From: CAYNNP01 sp964398215
Lineage (GTDB): Bacteria; Planctomycetota; Planctomycetia; Pirellulales; Pirellulaceae
DNA length: 26,362 nucleotides
NCBI GenBank assembly: GCA_964398215.1
Contig: CAYNNP010000067.1
Coordinates: 1-26,362, forward strand
Reading direction: 5' to 3'
Shown here: positions 7,863-16,247 of the stretch, piece by piece
Layout of the letters: every line of letters starts with the position of its first letter
Position numbering within the stretch: position 1 is the stretch's first letter
The notes under the pieces: model-generated
Databases searched by the model: none
What the model was told of the DNA's origin: nothing
Seen by the model: the letters and a program-made list of their open reading frames with translations, nothing else
Translations under genes and position numbers: made by a program

Positions 7863-7878
7863 TGGTAACCCGACGCGT
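7863..7878 (+). repeat. TGGTAACCCGACGCGT repeat, first copy
   Basis: This 16-nt unit is identical to 7920-7935 and is the unpaired extra copy inside the MITE-like element. Confidence 0.6.
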
Positions 7879-7919
7879 TAGTTTTGGAGTTGCGCTCTCT
7901 CAGGTCAGGCATTGGTTTT

Positions 7920-7989
7920 TGGTAACCCGACGCGTGAGCGAGGGACCGAGTCAAGATTGATTGTCTCTCGCTCACGTTTCGGGTTACCA
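7920..7989. repeat. Long internal inverted repeat of the MITE-like element
   Basis: The left arm 7920-7945 begins TGGTAACCCGACGCGTGAGC. The right arm 7964-7989 is its reverse complement except for three positions. The arms are 26 nt with an 18-nt loop, so transcripts from either strand can form a strong hairpin. It lies after the autotransporter stop on the minus strand and could act as a transcription end or RNA-stability element for that gene. Confidence 0.7.
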
Positions 7990-8022
7990 AAAGAGCGCAG
8001 GATCAAAAACTGATTTGCCCTG

Positions 8023-8032
8023 CCGGCAATGA
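8023..8032 (+). repeat. Target-site duplication, right copy
   Basis: CCGGCAATGA directly follows the right terminal repeat and is identical to 7813-7822. It ends 37 nt from the autotransporter stop, so the insertion did not damage that gene. Confidence 0.75.
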
Positions 8033-8069
8033 ATTAGCCTCGGAGCCGGAACGCGTCGGCCATCAAAAA

Positions 8070-9956
8070 CTAGAACACCCAGTGAACGCCTCCGACCAAC
8101 AGGTTCACGCTTGAACGGGCGTTGTGTTGTCCTTGGTAACCAATCGATAGGTTTCCGCCTAAAACAGCGCCCAGGTCCAACTGGGCGCGGACCATCAGCC
8201 AATCGATTCCTGGCCGAGCAGATTCGGTCGTAAAACCGTGCGCGGCAGTGTTGGAAATAAACGACTGGATCGTATCAGATTCTTCTTGGAATTCGTGCAA
8301 CCAACCAAGGCGTAGTCGAGCACTGGCGACGTCGCTTTCCCCAATCAACGTGAATCCCAGCACGCTGCGAATGGAGCTGCCAGAGTGCCCAGGAACACGT
8401 AGGGCAAACTCACTTCCACCGGTTTCAGCCAAGTCGTTCAAACTCACATGAGTTCCATGCAACGACACATACGGTGCAAAGAAAGGTACAGGCCGCGCTC
8501 CGATCTCCAAATAGCCAAAGCCTGATGAGCCTGAAAAGTCGCTCGCCGCCGATGCAGGTCCTTCCAGTAGACTCAGTGAGCGAAAAGCTTCGTACTCTTG
8601 CGCTCCGCCGCCAAACGCGAACACACCGTAGGCGACTTCTGTTTGAAATTGCAGCATCGCACCCAATCGGTAGGATTCGATGTCAGCGTTCTGGTCGGCA
8701 CCGTCCAGTTCAAGATCGCCGGACGAAAGATGAGCGAATAAGAATGCCGAGACGACGCCGACATCAGCACCCAAGCCAAGCTCGACTCCTTGAGCGTCGT
8801 ATTCATATCCATTTGTACCGCGATCATCAGTATCGACTTCTCCTCTGAACCCGTAGGCTCGAATCCAAGGGACAATGCCTCGATTGTTGCCTTGGGAGTA
8901 GCGCTGAAGTACAACGCGGTCACGCACGGATTCGAGGTTGTTTTGAATATGGTTTACTTCAGCGCCAAGCAAAGTCGGATAGAGAGTGCCAGAGACTTGT
9001 GCAATCGCTGCAGCCGCTTGAGCTTGCGAACCGTTCGTCAGCCGTACAATCCCAGGCGACGTGGAGTGTACGAGCCTAAGCTGGTCCAGCATCATTGCCG
9101 CAGAATGATTGTTGCTGCCGGTAACAATGGAATCGAAGGTGACACCGTTGGAACGAATGATCAATCCAAAATCATCCGCACCCAATGACGTGTCCTGAAC
9201 TGCTTGCAGAAATCCACTGAGTGGTAAATTGAAGATAGCGTTTGCGTTGGTAAACGAACCTACTAATGGATTGTCACTGTCGATCAGCAAGAATCTTTGG
9301 TTAGGAATGAACTGATTGCCAACGAAATTTGGCGTCAAGGTCGCTCCGGTCAGGTCCGCCGTTCCAGTCACCGTTAACAGATCAGAGAATCGTCCCGCTG
9401 TGGTCGCTGACACATCGAACCGGCCTTCTGCACCGCTCAGGTCCAAATCGCCATCGACATTCAATGTGTAAACCGAATTTGGTCCTGGACTCTCGCCGGG
9501 CGAAATTACGTGCGGAACCGTTAGGTTGCCAGTGAATGTACCGGACCCAAAAACAACGGTGTCGGGACCAGCAATCACATCAGCTGATGTCGATGGAGCG
9601 CCACCATCAACAATGGACAGCCTGGTTGGATCAACAAAATCACCATTCAAGGCCAGCCCATTGAATGAGTTTCGATCAATCGACACCGAACTGCCTCGGT
9701 TAAAGAACGAAATATCGTTCGCAATAACCGGTAGGTCGCTGGCCAACGTGATGACCGATGGCGTCGCCAAGTTGAATACGATTCGGTCGCCCGTCGCGGC
9801 GTTTGTCAACGCTTCACGTAAAGTCCCAGCCCCCGCATCCGCCGAGGAAGTGACTTGAATATCGACAGACCAGCAAATGGATGGGCTAAGTACCAGCAGC
9901 AAAAATGCTAGCTGGAGCCGCGAATGAATGCACAAATACCGAACGGCTCGTCTCAT
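8070..9956 (-). CDS. Autotransporter (type Va-like) with beta-helix-type passenger
   Basis: The 628-aa product has a signal peptide (hydrophobic L-A-F-L-L-L-V-L-S core, likely cleaved after I-C-W-S). The passenger starts with V-T-S-S-A-D-A-G-A-G-T-L-R-E-A-L, a motif common in right-handed beta-helix surface proteins. It is followed by a segment S-P-G-E-S-P-G-P-N-S-V-Y-T-L-N-V-D-G-D-L typical of autotransporter-associated strands. The last 280 or so residues, with alternating aromatic and glycine-rich strands and a terminal Phe after G-G-V-H-W-V, look like an autotransporter beta-barrel. It should insert in the outer membrane and display the passenger. The ATG at 9956 is preferred over a GTG at 9980 because AAGGA lies 7 nt upstream. 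No protease triad is apparent, so the passenger is probably structural or adhesive. Confidence 0.85.
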   Translation of the reverse strand: MRRAVRYLCIHSRLQLAFLLLVLSPSICWSVDIQVTSSADAGAGTLREALTNAATGDRIVFNLATPSVITLASDLPVIANDISFFNRGSSVSIDRNSFNGLALNGDFVDPTRLSIVDGGAPSTSADVIAGPDTVVFGSGTFTGNLTVPHVISPGESPGPNSVYTLNVDGDLDLSGAEGRFDVSATTAGRFSDLLTVTGTADLTGATLTPNFVGNQFIPNQRFLLIDSDNPLVGSFTNANAIFNLPLSGFLQAVQDTSLGADDFGLIIRSNGVTFDSIVTGSNNHSAAMMLDQLRLVHSTSPGIVRLTNGSQAQAAAAIAQVSGTLYPTLLGAEVNHIQNNLESVRDRVVLQRYSQGNNRGIVPWIRAYGFRGEVDTDDRGTNGYEYDAQGVELGLGADVGVVSAFLFAHLSSGDLELDGADQNADIESYRLGAMLQFQTEVAYGVFAFGGGAQEYEAFRSLSLLEGPASAASDFSGSSGFGYLEIGARPVPFFAPYVSLHGTHVSLNDLAETGGSEFALRVPGHSGSSIRSVLGFTLIGESDVASARLRLGWLHEFQEESDTIQSFISNTAAHGFTTESARPGIDWLMVRAQLDLGAVLGGNLSIGYQGQHNARSSVNLLVGGVHWVF

Positions 9957-9963
9957 TTCAGTT

Positions 9964-9968
9964 TCCTT
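9964..9968 (-). promoter_or_regulatory. Ribosome-binding site of the autotransporter gene
   Basis: AAGGA on the minus strand lies 7 nt before the ATG at 9956. It decides the start against the in-frame GTG at 9980, which would add eight residues before the signal peptide. Confidence 0.55.
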
Positions 9969-10199
9969 AAACGAATGCACGGGGATATGTACATCCGTTT
10001 AACTGTTGCCGTTTGTACAGCACAATACTGAACTTCGATCGTTCCTAGAAAACCATGGTTGCAGAAAGTTTCACGGCGCCAAACGGCGCAGGTACCAGAG
10101 AGCTAACACGTGCTGTGTTGTCTCACAAACATCCTCGACCAATGCCTGCCAATCGAAACTATTGCAGCTGAACGTTTGGCGGCTGAAGTATTCCGCCGG

Positions 10200-12509
10200 T
10201 TAGGTAGCTGGCAGGTGAGCCGAGTCCATGCGTTGTATCAGTCGGTGCGAAGCAACGGTTGAGAGAGCTTTCAAGGTCAATTGCGGATTGATCTCGCAGC
10301 CTGCGGGAAACACCGACGAATCGGCCACAGTCAGATTCTGAATCAATTCATCGCAATCAGTTTTAACGCGAAAGGATTCCGGGTCCAAGACTTCGCCCAA
10401 TGACACACCGCCTTGCGAGTGTGTTGTCAACAAATTCAAGAATGGAGCGCCACGTTTCCGAATCACGCAAAGCGCGTACTCAAAGTCCGCCATGTTGCGA
10501 ATTCGTAGTGGGCGACCTCCACGAAGGATGACCGCCTTGGTCGGCATGTGCAACGTTACGCCGTCGTCCGGCTTGGTCGCAGCAAAGTAAATCCGAGCAA
10601 TTCGACGCATGCCAAGAAGCAGCATCTCGAATTCATTGCAGTCCAGTTGAATTTCAACGTTTCCACATCGATCGACGTAATTGCTGGGACGAACCTGAGT
10701 GGGAACGACAATTCCTGCCATCGAAAGATGATTGAACTTTTGCATCACGCAAGCTGATTCTTTAAACCAGCCTGAAAGGGCGAGCGCGACGGTGCCTGGA
10801 AAGTGGAACCAATTCTCAAGCGCAGGTTCTTCCAGTTGCTGACCGTTGCTTTCGAATGATTTTCGATCAACTAAGAAACACTGTGTCACACCTGGCTCGG
10901 GCCGTTCCGATTCACCTGTCCAAATCGGTTTATCAAACATTGCGTACATTGCGGTGCCAACATTCGCACTGAGTCTTGTTCCCAAGTGCCGATTCTTAAC
11001 ACGCCCCGACGCCAGCGCGGTTCCAACCAGCCTGGTTGACGCGCCGATGCCCGCAGCGACAACATACTCGTCCGCCTTGATCGTGCTGTTGATATTGCGA
11101 CCAGATTCGTGTCGGTGGGTCACATCAACACCATGCACACGCAGCGCTCCGGCATCATCTCTGTGAACGCGAATCCGGTTTGCCGCCGTACGATAGGAAA
11201 CGTCCACCGGAACTGGATTGTTCATCGCTTGGACCAGAAAACTATTGGGCCCAGCGGGCGAATAGGGGTGAATCCCACCAACGTGGTCGCCAAAACTATC
11301 AACGGAATTGTCGCTTCCGCAACCAGAACAATCACGGCGAATCGAAACTGGCATCGGCTGGACTTCTTCACCAAGCGCCCGGCAGCCTTCTGCAAAACGC
11401 TCGCTACGGTCGCTGGAAAAATCTTTCGTGACATTCGCAGTGACCCCCAATTCGTTGTTGATCGAATTCATCACTTCGGCCAACGAGTCGTACGGCAAAT
11501 TCGTTGGCTGGCGCCCCGCCCATTTCTGGTCGTAAATTTCGCGAGACATGGGCAAGTGAATTGCATTGTTGACGTAAGGACCGCCGCCAAACACCCAAGC
11601 TTGGCAAACATTGATCGATTGCTTCGGGGGAATCTTCTTTCGGCGATTGGGCAGGATCAATTCCATTGCCGAATGAGCATCGCTCAAACCACCAGAAATC
11701 TGTGCCGCACCGCTCTTGTAAAGTTTGTACAAAACTTGGTCGCCGCGCGGTGGCGTCAGCGAAACGGTTCCGTCAGGGTTCTGTTGCTTCTGAATCAACG
11801 AGTCGGGACTATGGTAGTCACCGACATCGATCATCAACACGCGTTTGCCAGCTGCACTCAATCGATTGGCGACAGTAGCCCCACCAGCACCACTACCAAT
11901 GACACAAACGTCATAGTGATTGGAAAGATCCGCGAGCGCTGGCGTTGGAACTGTGACCAACAGTTCTGGGTTCGAGCATTTCTTTGACCAACTGAGGTCG
12001 ATTCGATTTCTAGCGGGAGTTCGCGAATACAGAACGAGTCGGCACACCATTGCGAGACCTGCAACGGCGGTGTGCAGTAGATGGTCTTGTTCCCACAGAA
12101 TCAGCGGAGGACCATTTTTGACGCGACGCTCTTCGCCTTGGTTCAGCAGTTGGCGAATTTCTCGAGGCGAAAGCTTGTGGAGCGATTTGTGATAATGTTT
12201 TAGCGAATAGAGATTCAGCCAAATCAGAGCTACTTTGAAACCACGTTGCACACGGATTGGAACATGGCACATGTACGTCAAGATGTCGCGTGCAACCTGA
12301 CACGCATTGTCCCCTTGCCGACCGCACCACAGAGAATCAATCTGGGTTCGCACGATCGCGACCAAGGTTTCAAAATGCTCGTCACCTACATCCTTAATTG
12401 GATGCGGTGACTTTTTTGGCTTTAGGCCAAACGGCAGAAGGCCTGCAGCCACACCACCTTTGATAAAGTCGCGTCGCCCAAATAACTCTAGATGCGAAAA
12501 ATCAGACAT
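10200..12509 (-). CDS. Tat-exported GMC-family FAD oxidoreductase
   Basis: The 769-aa product begins with a twin-arginine signal: G-R-R-D-F-I-K-G-G-V-A-A-G-L-L-P at residues 11-26, implying folded export with FAD bound. A helical region of about 150 residues precedes the FAD fold. The dinucleotide motif V-I-G-S-G-A-G-G-A-T-V is near residues 202-212. Near the C-terminus are T-H-S-Q-G-G-V-S-L-G, equivalent to the catalytic His loop of GMC enzymes, and V-A-D-S-S-V-F-P followed by I-N-P-Q-L-T. The His-x-x-Gly-Gly form recalls cholesterol oxidase and long-chain alcohol oxidases, so an alcohol, sterol-like or sugar substrate is possible. The substrate cannot be fixed from sequence. It lies 186 nt downstream of yhaN on the same strand. 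Confidence 0.87.
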   Translation of the reverse strand: MSDFSHLELFGRRDFIKGGVAAGLLPFGLKPKKSPHPIKDVGDEHFETLVAIVRTQIDSLWCGRQGDNACQVARDILTYMCHVPIRVQRGFKVALIWLNLYSLKHYHKSLHKLSPREIRQLLNQGEERRVKNGPPLILWEQDHLLHTAVAGLAMVCRLVLYSRTPARNRIDLSWSKKCSNPELLVTVPTPALADLSNHYDVCVIGSGAGGATVANRLSAAGKRVLMIDVGDYHSPDSLIQKQQNPDGTVSLTPPRGDQVLYKLYKSGAAQISGGLSDAHSAMELILPNRRKKIPPKQSINVCQAWVFGGGPYVNNAIHLPMSREIYDQKWAGRQPTNLPYDSLAEVMNSINNELGVTANVTKDFSSDRSERFAEGCRALGEEVQPMPVSIRRDCSGCGSDNSVDSFGDHVGGIHPYSPAGPNSFLVQAMNNPVPVDVSYRTAANRIRVHRDDAGALRVHGVDVTHRHESGRNINSTIKADEYVVAAGIGASTRLVGTALASGRVKNRHLGTRLSANVGTAMYAMFDKPIWTGESERPEPGVTQCFLVDRKSFESNGQQLEEPALENWFHFPGTVALALSGWFKESACVMQKFNHLSMAGIVVPTQVRPSNYVDRCGNVEIQLDCNEFEMLLLGMRRIARIYFAATKPDDGVTLHMPTKAVILRGGRPLRIRNMADFEYALCVIRKRGAPFLNLLTTHSQGGVSLGEVLDPESFRVKTDCDELIQNLTVADSSVFPAGCEINPQLTLKALSTVASHRLIQRMDSAHLPAT

Positions 12510-12695
12510 CCCAAACCGTCCATGGTTCTGGTGAAGTGCGAAATCGTTACTACCAATTCAGTTTCGTCGTTCTGTGACGTCTATCGGAATCAAAATGGTG
12601 CGCCCATTGTGTGATTCACGCCGCCAGGACCACTACTAATAGCTTTGACGGTTGTAACGATCGGTTCAGAATTACAGCCTAGAAAAGCGGTAAAG

Positions 12696-15600
12696 CTATT
12701 GCAGGTTTTGCACATGAAATTCGTTCGCCAGCAAGTTTTGCTTTGCCAAATCCAGCAAATGGCGGTGGTGGGTAAACAGTATCACTTGTGTCGATTCTGA
12801 AAGCTGCGACAAGACTTTGATTGCAGCGATCGCTCGCTGGTCGTCCAACTGAACCAAGCAATCGTCGATCACCACCGGAACAGCGCTGCCAAATTTCAGT
12901 TGATGTTGCAGCGAAGCAAGTCGCAGTGCCAAATAGAGCGAATCTGCCGTGCCCACACTCATCGATGGAACAGGGACTTCTGCAGGCAATTCACCCGACC
13001 CCGATGCTCGCACACCAAACAGAATCGATTTTCCTTTCGCGTCGTAGTCGACTTTCAACGCTTTATATTCACCACAAGTCAGCTTGGCGAACATTTGCTC
13101 GGCGACGGCCAGCACAGGACTTTGATTCTGTTCGCGATAATGTTCAATTGCCCGTCGCATGATCAACGTAGCGACTTTCAGCCGAGCGTACTGTTGTGTC
13201 TCCGCTTCGATCTTCCCGGTCAACATTTGGATCGATTGGTTGATATCGGCAGCTTTTGATCCACCACTGATGGCGTCCATTTCGTGCTGCAACGACCCGA
13301 TCTCACGTTGAGCTGCCGCGAGTTGTTCTTTCAATTGCGAAACGGCAAGCTGCTGTTGCTGGATTCGATCGTCCACCAATGCAGGTTCTTGCTCGGATGC
13401 CTGCTGAATGAAATCTTCGATATCGCCATCAACAGCCAAGAGCGAAAGTTGATTTTCGACTTCGCGCAATGAAGCCATCAACTGTTCTTGCTGCCGGGCA
13501 CGTTGTTCGTAGTCTGGAAGTTCATCAGTGTTTGCAACACCAGCCTCTTTGCAAAGCTGTTCAAGAACGATTGCGCTGCTTTCCTGCTTTTTTGCCATGC
13601 CCGCAGACTGTTCTTTTGCGGACGCCAATTCGCGAACGACCAAAGCACGTTTGCCTTCGGCGGATCGTTCCGCTTGAAGCCGGCTGTACAGGGTACGAAT
13701 TGCCACTCCGGCATCCCAATCAGCGTCGGTCGCTGGTTTGACTTGTAACGCTGCGGCAACCGTTTTGACCCGATCGCAATAAGACTCCGCGTCGTTGGTG
13801 ATGGATTGAATTCGTGAAGCAACGATGTCGCGTTCCCGTTTCTTTTCGCACAGTTCGTCAATCTTGCGGAGATTGGCAACGACAACCGAGGGTGTCGTAT
13901 CACCCGTCTCTGCAAACGGTTCGGTGATACGCTGCCAATCTTCGGTCCACTGCTGAAAATCCCGATCCCGTGCTTCGTGCTTTGTTTCCGCAGCTGGGAT
14001 TTCGTCACTAAGTTCCTCGCGTTTTCGCCGCAGCGCCGTAAAGCGTTCTCGCTTGTTTTGCGAATTGGTTCGCAACGCCATCGCTTCGCCATAAAGCGTA
14101 TGCAGGTCGGCAGCGGGTGCTTCCTCGAACAAACCGGCTTGTGTAAAGCCATCGTCGCGTCGAATCGTGGGCGCAGCAACTGAGTTCAGTGCCGACTGGA
14201 TTCGTGACGTCGCCCTCACGACGCGTGAATCGATCTGATGAAGTCGAGTTTTTTCTGCCGACAGTTGCTCGAATGAGTTCTTGAGTTTTTCATGCTGGGC
14301 AACCCACTGAATCATTTTTCCAGGAGCCGAAGCCTCGATACCGCAGTCATCCCAAATCGAACTCCAAGCGTCTTGAGCGGATTGCAGTTGCTGCATCGCA
14401 ATTTCATGCTCCGATTCCAATGCAACAATGTCGTGGTCAAACGACTCCATTCGCTGCTGTTCCAACTCGCGGCGATGAACCTCTTGATGGTGTTCACGAA
14501 TGATGTCAGAAATCTTATCCGCGTCTTTGACCTGCTGCCGCAAATCCGAAATCGCTTCTTTCGTCAGCTCTGCATCTGCCAGACCATCCAGCAATTCATC
14601 TCGCTTTGTTCGCGCGGCAGCCAACTCCTTCAATGTGGGAAGACTGCTGGAACTGTTTTCGGCGGCAAGCTGACGTTTCAACGAATCTCGCTGTGAGCTC
14701 AGCGTTGCCAAACGATTCTTAACTTCATCAACCGATTTGACAGCTTGTTCGATTCGCCTAGTGGCTTCGTCGATGCTGGACGAAGCCGGCAATCGCAGGT
14801 CAACAGCCTGTTGAATGTCACCTTGAAACCCATCCAATCTTGAAAGCGAAGTTTGACACTGTTGTTCCAGCCGAGTGCAAACATCTTGTTGTTCTGACAG
14901 CGAATTCAAAAGCACGATCGGCGAACCGACTTCATCCAAAACAGCTGAAAGCGTCGTTGCATCAACCACTTGTCCAACATCATTGAGTTCCGAATTGACA
15001 TCGGCCAGCTTTCGCTTCAGCGTCTTGAGTTGGTTATCAGCATCATCACGTTGCTGAGCCAACCGTTCGTATTTTCCAGCCAGCTCGGTTAGCCGTGCGC
15101 GCAGTGCGTCACCAACACGCAAACGATCAACCGCATCGCTAACAATTTCATTCAGGTCGCCATCTCGATCAACTGAAATGGAAAGATCACGAAGGATATC
15201 CGTCAGCTTTCTATCAAGATTCCGTTGGACTCGAAACAAATCGACTTGGTCACGGTCAGCTTTTTCACGTGCACCACGCTCTTGGAAAAGCGATTCGATT
15301 TCTGATTTTTGATTCGAAACTTCGGCATCGCAGGGGAGTGATTCAAGTTGGTTTTCCAGCTCGATGATCCGCGCATTGATTTCTTGCTGCTGTTTGGCGG
15401 CCTGGCTAAGCTGAATTTCTGAATCGCGACGTCGAAGCCGGAAGTCATCGTCCATTGGCCGCACATCGCGGACTGCTGCCAGCGCAGTGATGTGTTTTTT
15501 CTGCTGCGGCAGCAACGGTAGTGCTTGTTGGATCGCCCGCCACTTTGCAAGCTCAATTGTCGCCCGGTTGGCCTGAGATTCCAGGTCGTCGATCTGTTTC

Positions 15601-16247
15601 TGTTTCTCCGCAATCCGATTGGAAAGGTCCATGAACTCAGTGGGCTGCGTCTGTGCCTCACGCAATTCTTTGCGTTTCGCTTCCAGTTCTTTCAGAGCCG
15701 AATTGATCACCCGAGCGCCACGCGGGACAAACAACGCGTCACAATCCACTTTAAGTTCGGCCAACATGTTACGTAATTCGCTCACGCCAGCACCGGCGGC
15801 GAAAAGGATTTCTCCCAAATCGCCTTGGCCTGCCAGCATCGCAGCTCCGCCACTGACCAATTCTTGATGCGACAAGCCAAACCGACTGAGGAATGTCTCG
15901 CGGTTGATCCCACCAAGCATTTGTGACAAAACCGCTTCGTCGACGACTTCGTTATCATCAGCCCCGCGCAAAGTCGCCTTGCGGCCACGGCGACGCACGC
16001 ACGTGATTGCCGTTTCGGCGTTTGACAGCACACCGCCCACACGCATCTGAGCATTGCTGTGAACGTAGTTGTCCGATGTGCGATGCTCCATCCCGAACAA
16101 CAAAGATGTGATCGCCCGCAGACTCGTGGACTTGCCCGATTCGTTGGCACCATAAACGATATGAAAACGCCGCGGCCCTGCCGACAAATCAATCGATACG
16201 TCCGTGAACTTTCCAAAAGCCTTTAAATCCAATCGTTCGATAATCAT
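12696..16247 (-). CDS. yhaN: SbcC/Rad50-like ATPase (YhaN family)
   Basis: The 1183-aa product is an SMC-like ATPase that would work with the adjacent YhaO nuclease at DNA ends. The N-terminus I-I-E-R-L-D-L-K-A-F-G-K-F leads to a Walker A G-A-N-E-S-G-K-S-T (33-41). The family hallmark L-S-R-F-G-L-S-H-Q-E-L-V-S-G-G follows. Most of the middle is predicted coiled coil, rich in Glu, Gln, Leu and Arg. The C-terminal lobe has the signature M-S-V-G-T-A-D-S-L-Y-L-A-L-R, Walker B V-V-I-D-D-C-L-V-Q-L-D-D and the switch L-F-T-H-H-R. No CxxC zinc hook is visible, as in YhaN rather than SbcC. It overlaps yhaO by ATGA, with AGGAGG 6 nt before its ATG. Confidence 0.92.
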   Translation of the reverse strand: MIIERLDLKAFGKFTDVSIDLSAGPRRFHIVYGANESGKSTSLRAITSLLFGMEHRTSDNYVHSNAQMRVGGVLSNAETAITCVRRRGRKATLRGADDNEVVDEAVLSQMLGGINRETFLSRFGLSHQELVSGGAAMLAGQGDLGEILFAAGAGVSELRNMLAELKVDCDALFVPRGARVINSALKELEAKRKELREAQTQPTEFMDLSNRIAEKQKQIDDLESQANRATIELAKWRAIQQALPLLPQQKKHITALAAVRDVRPMDDDFRLRRRDSEIQLSQAAKQQQEINARIIELENQLESLPCDAEVSNQKSEIESLFQERGAREKADRDQVDLFRVQRNLDRKLTDILRDLSISVDRDGDLNEIVSDAVDRLRVGDALRARLTELAGKYERLAQQRDDADNQLKTLKRKLADVNSELNDVGQVVDATTLSAVLDEVGSPIVLLNSLSEQQDVCTRLEQQCQTSLSRLDGFQGDIQQAVDLRLPASSSIDEATRRIEQAVKSVDEVKNRLATLSSQRDSLKRQLAAENSSSSLPTLKELAAARTKRDELLDGLADAELTKEAISDLRQQVKDADKISDIIREHHQEVHRRELEQQRMESFDHDIVALESEHEIAMQQLQSAQDAWSSIWDDCGIEASAPGKMIQWVAQHEKLKNSFEQLSAEKTRLHQIDSRVVRATSRIQSALNSVAAPTIRRDDGFTQAGLFEEAPAADLHTLYGEAMALRTNSQNKRERFTALRRKREELSDEIPAAETKHEARDRDFQQWTEDWQRITEPFAETGDTTPSVVVANLRKIDELCEKKRERDIVASRIQSITNDAESYCDRVKTVAAALQVKPATDADWDAGVAIRTLYSRLQAERSAEGKRALVVRELASAKEQSAGMAKKQESSAIVLEQLCKEAGVANTDELPDYEQRARQQEQLMASLREVENQLSLLAVDGDIEDFIQQASEQEPALVDDRIQQQQLAVSQLKEQLAAAQREIGSLQHEMDAISGGSKAADINQSIQMLTGKIEAETQQYARLKVATLIMRRAIEHYREQNQSPVLAVAEQMFAKLTCGEYKALKVDYDAKGKSILFGVRASGSGELPAEVPVPSMSVGTADSLYLALRLASLQHQLKFGSAVPVVIDDCLVQLDDQRAIAAIKVLSQLSESTQVILFTHHRHLLDLAKQNLLANEFHVQNLQ

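Larger units (their letters stand above)
7823..8022. mobile_element. 200-bp MITE-like non-autonomous insertion element
   Basis: The element starts CAGGGCAAA (7823-7831) and ends TTTGCCCTG (8014-8022), perfect 9-bp terminal inverted repeats. Weaker similarity continues inward: AGTTGTTT on the left against AGTTTTTG on the inverted right. It is flanked by an exact 10-bp direct repeat. Termini beginning CAGGG with duplications of 8-10 bp fit, as I recall, the ISAs1 family, so an ISAs1-type transposase acting in trans is a plausible mobiliser. It carries no credible gene. The interior holds two copies of TGGTAACCCGACGCGT and an inverted one, which fold into a long hairpin. Confidence 0.75.
7707..8069. 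other. 363-nt intergenic stretch carrying a MITE-like insertion
   Basis: This gap separates the autotransporter stop from the start of the selenoprotein gene; both genes are on the minus strand. More than half of it is the MITE-like element listed separately. The 106 nt between that element's target duplication and the ATG at 7706 should hold the selenoprotein promoter and leader, but I could not identify convincing -35/-10 boxes or a strong Shine-Dalgarno. Confidence 0.6.

Noticed and set aside
7781..7990. Minus-strand reading frame beginning M-V-T-R-N-V-S-E-R
   Set aside because: It is the translation of the palindromic repeat in the MITE-like element and runs across the element's end; no gene-like features.
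10074..10090. GCGCC-AAAC-GGCGC hairpin as terminator of the GMC gene
   Set aside because: It has only a 5-bp stem, lies over 100 nt from the stop and has no U-tract. The 9957-10199 gap otherwise shows nothing I can support.
11109..11987. 292-aa plus-strand reading frame inside the GMC oxidoreductase gene
   Set aside because: It is antisense to the FAD-domain coding sequence, with composition typical of a shadow frame.
12510..12695. A small gene or RNA between the GMC oxidoreductase gene and yhaN
   Set aside because: No reading frame with a plausible start and no strong hairpin was seen in these 186 nt.
13478..14179. 233-aa second-frame reading frame inside yhaN
   Set aside because: It lies within the coiled-coil coding sequence, is rich in Arg/Ser/Pro as expected of a shadow frame, and matches no family.
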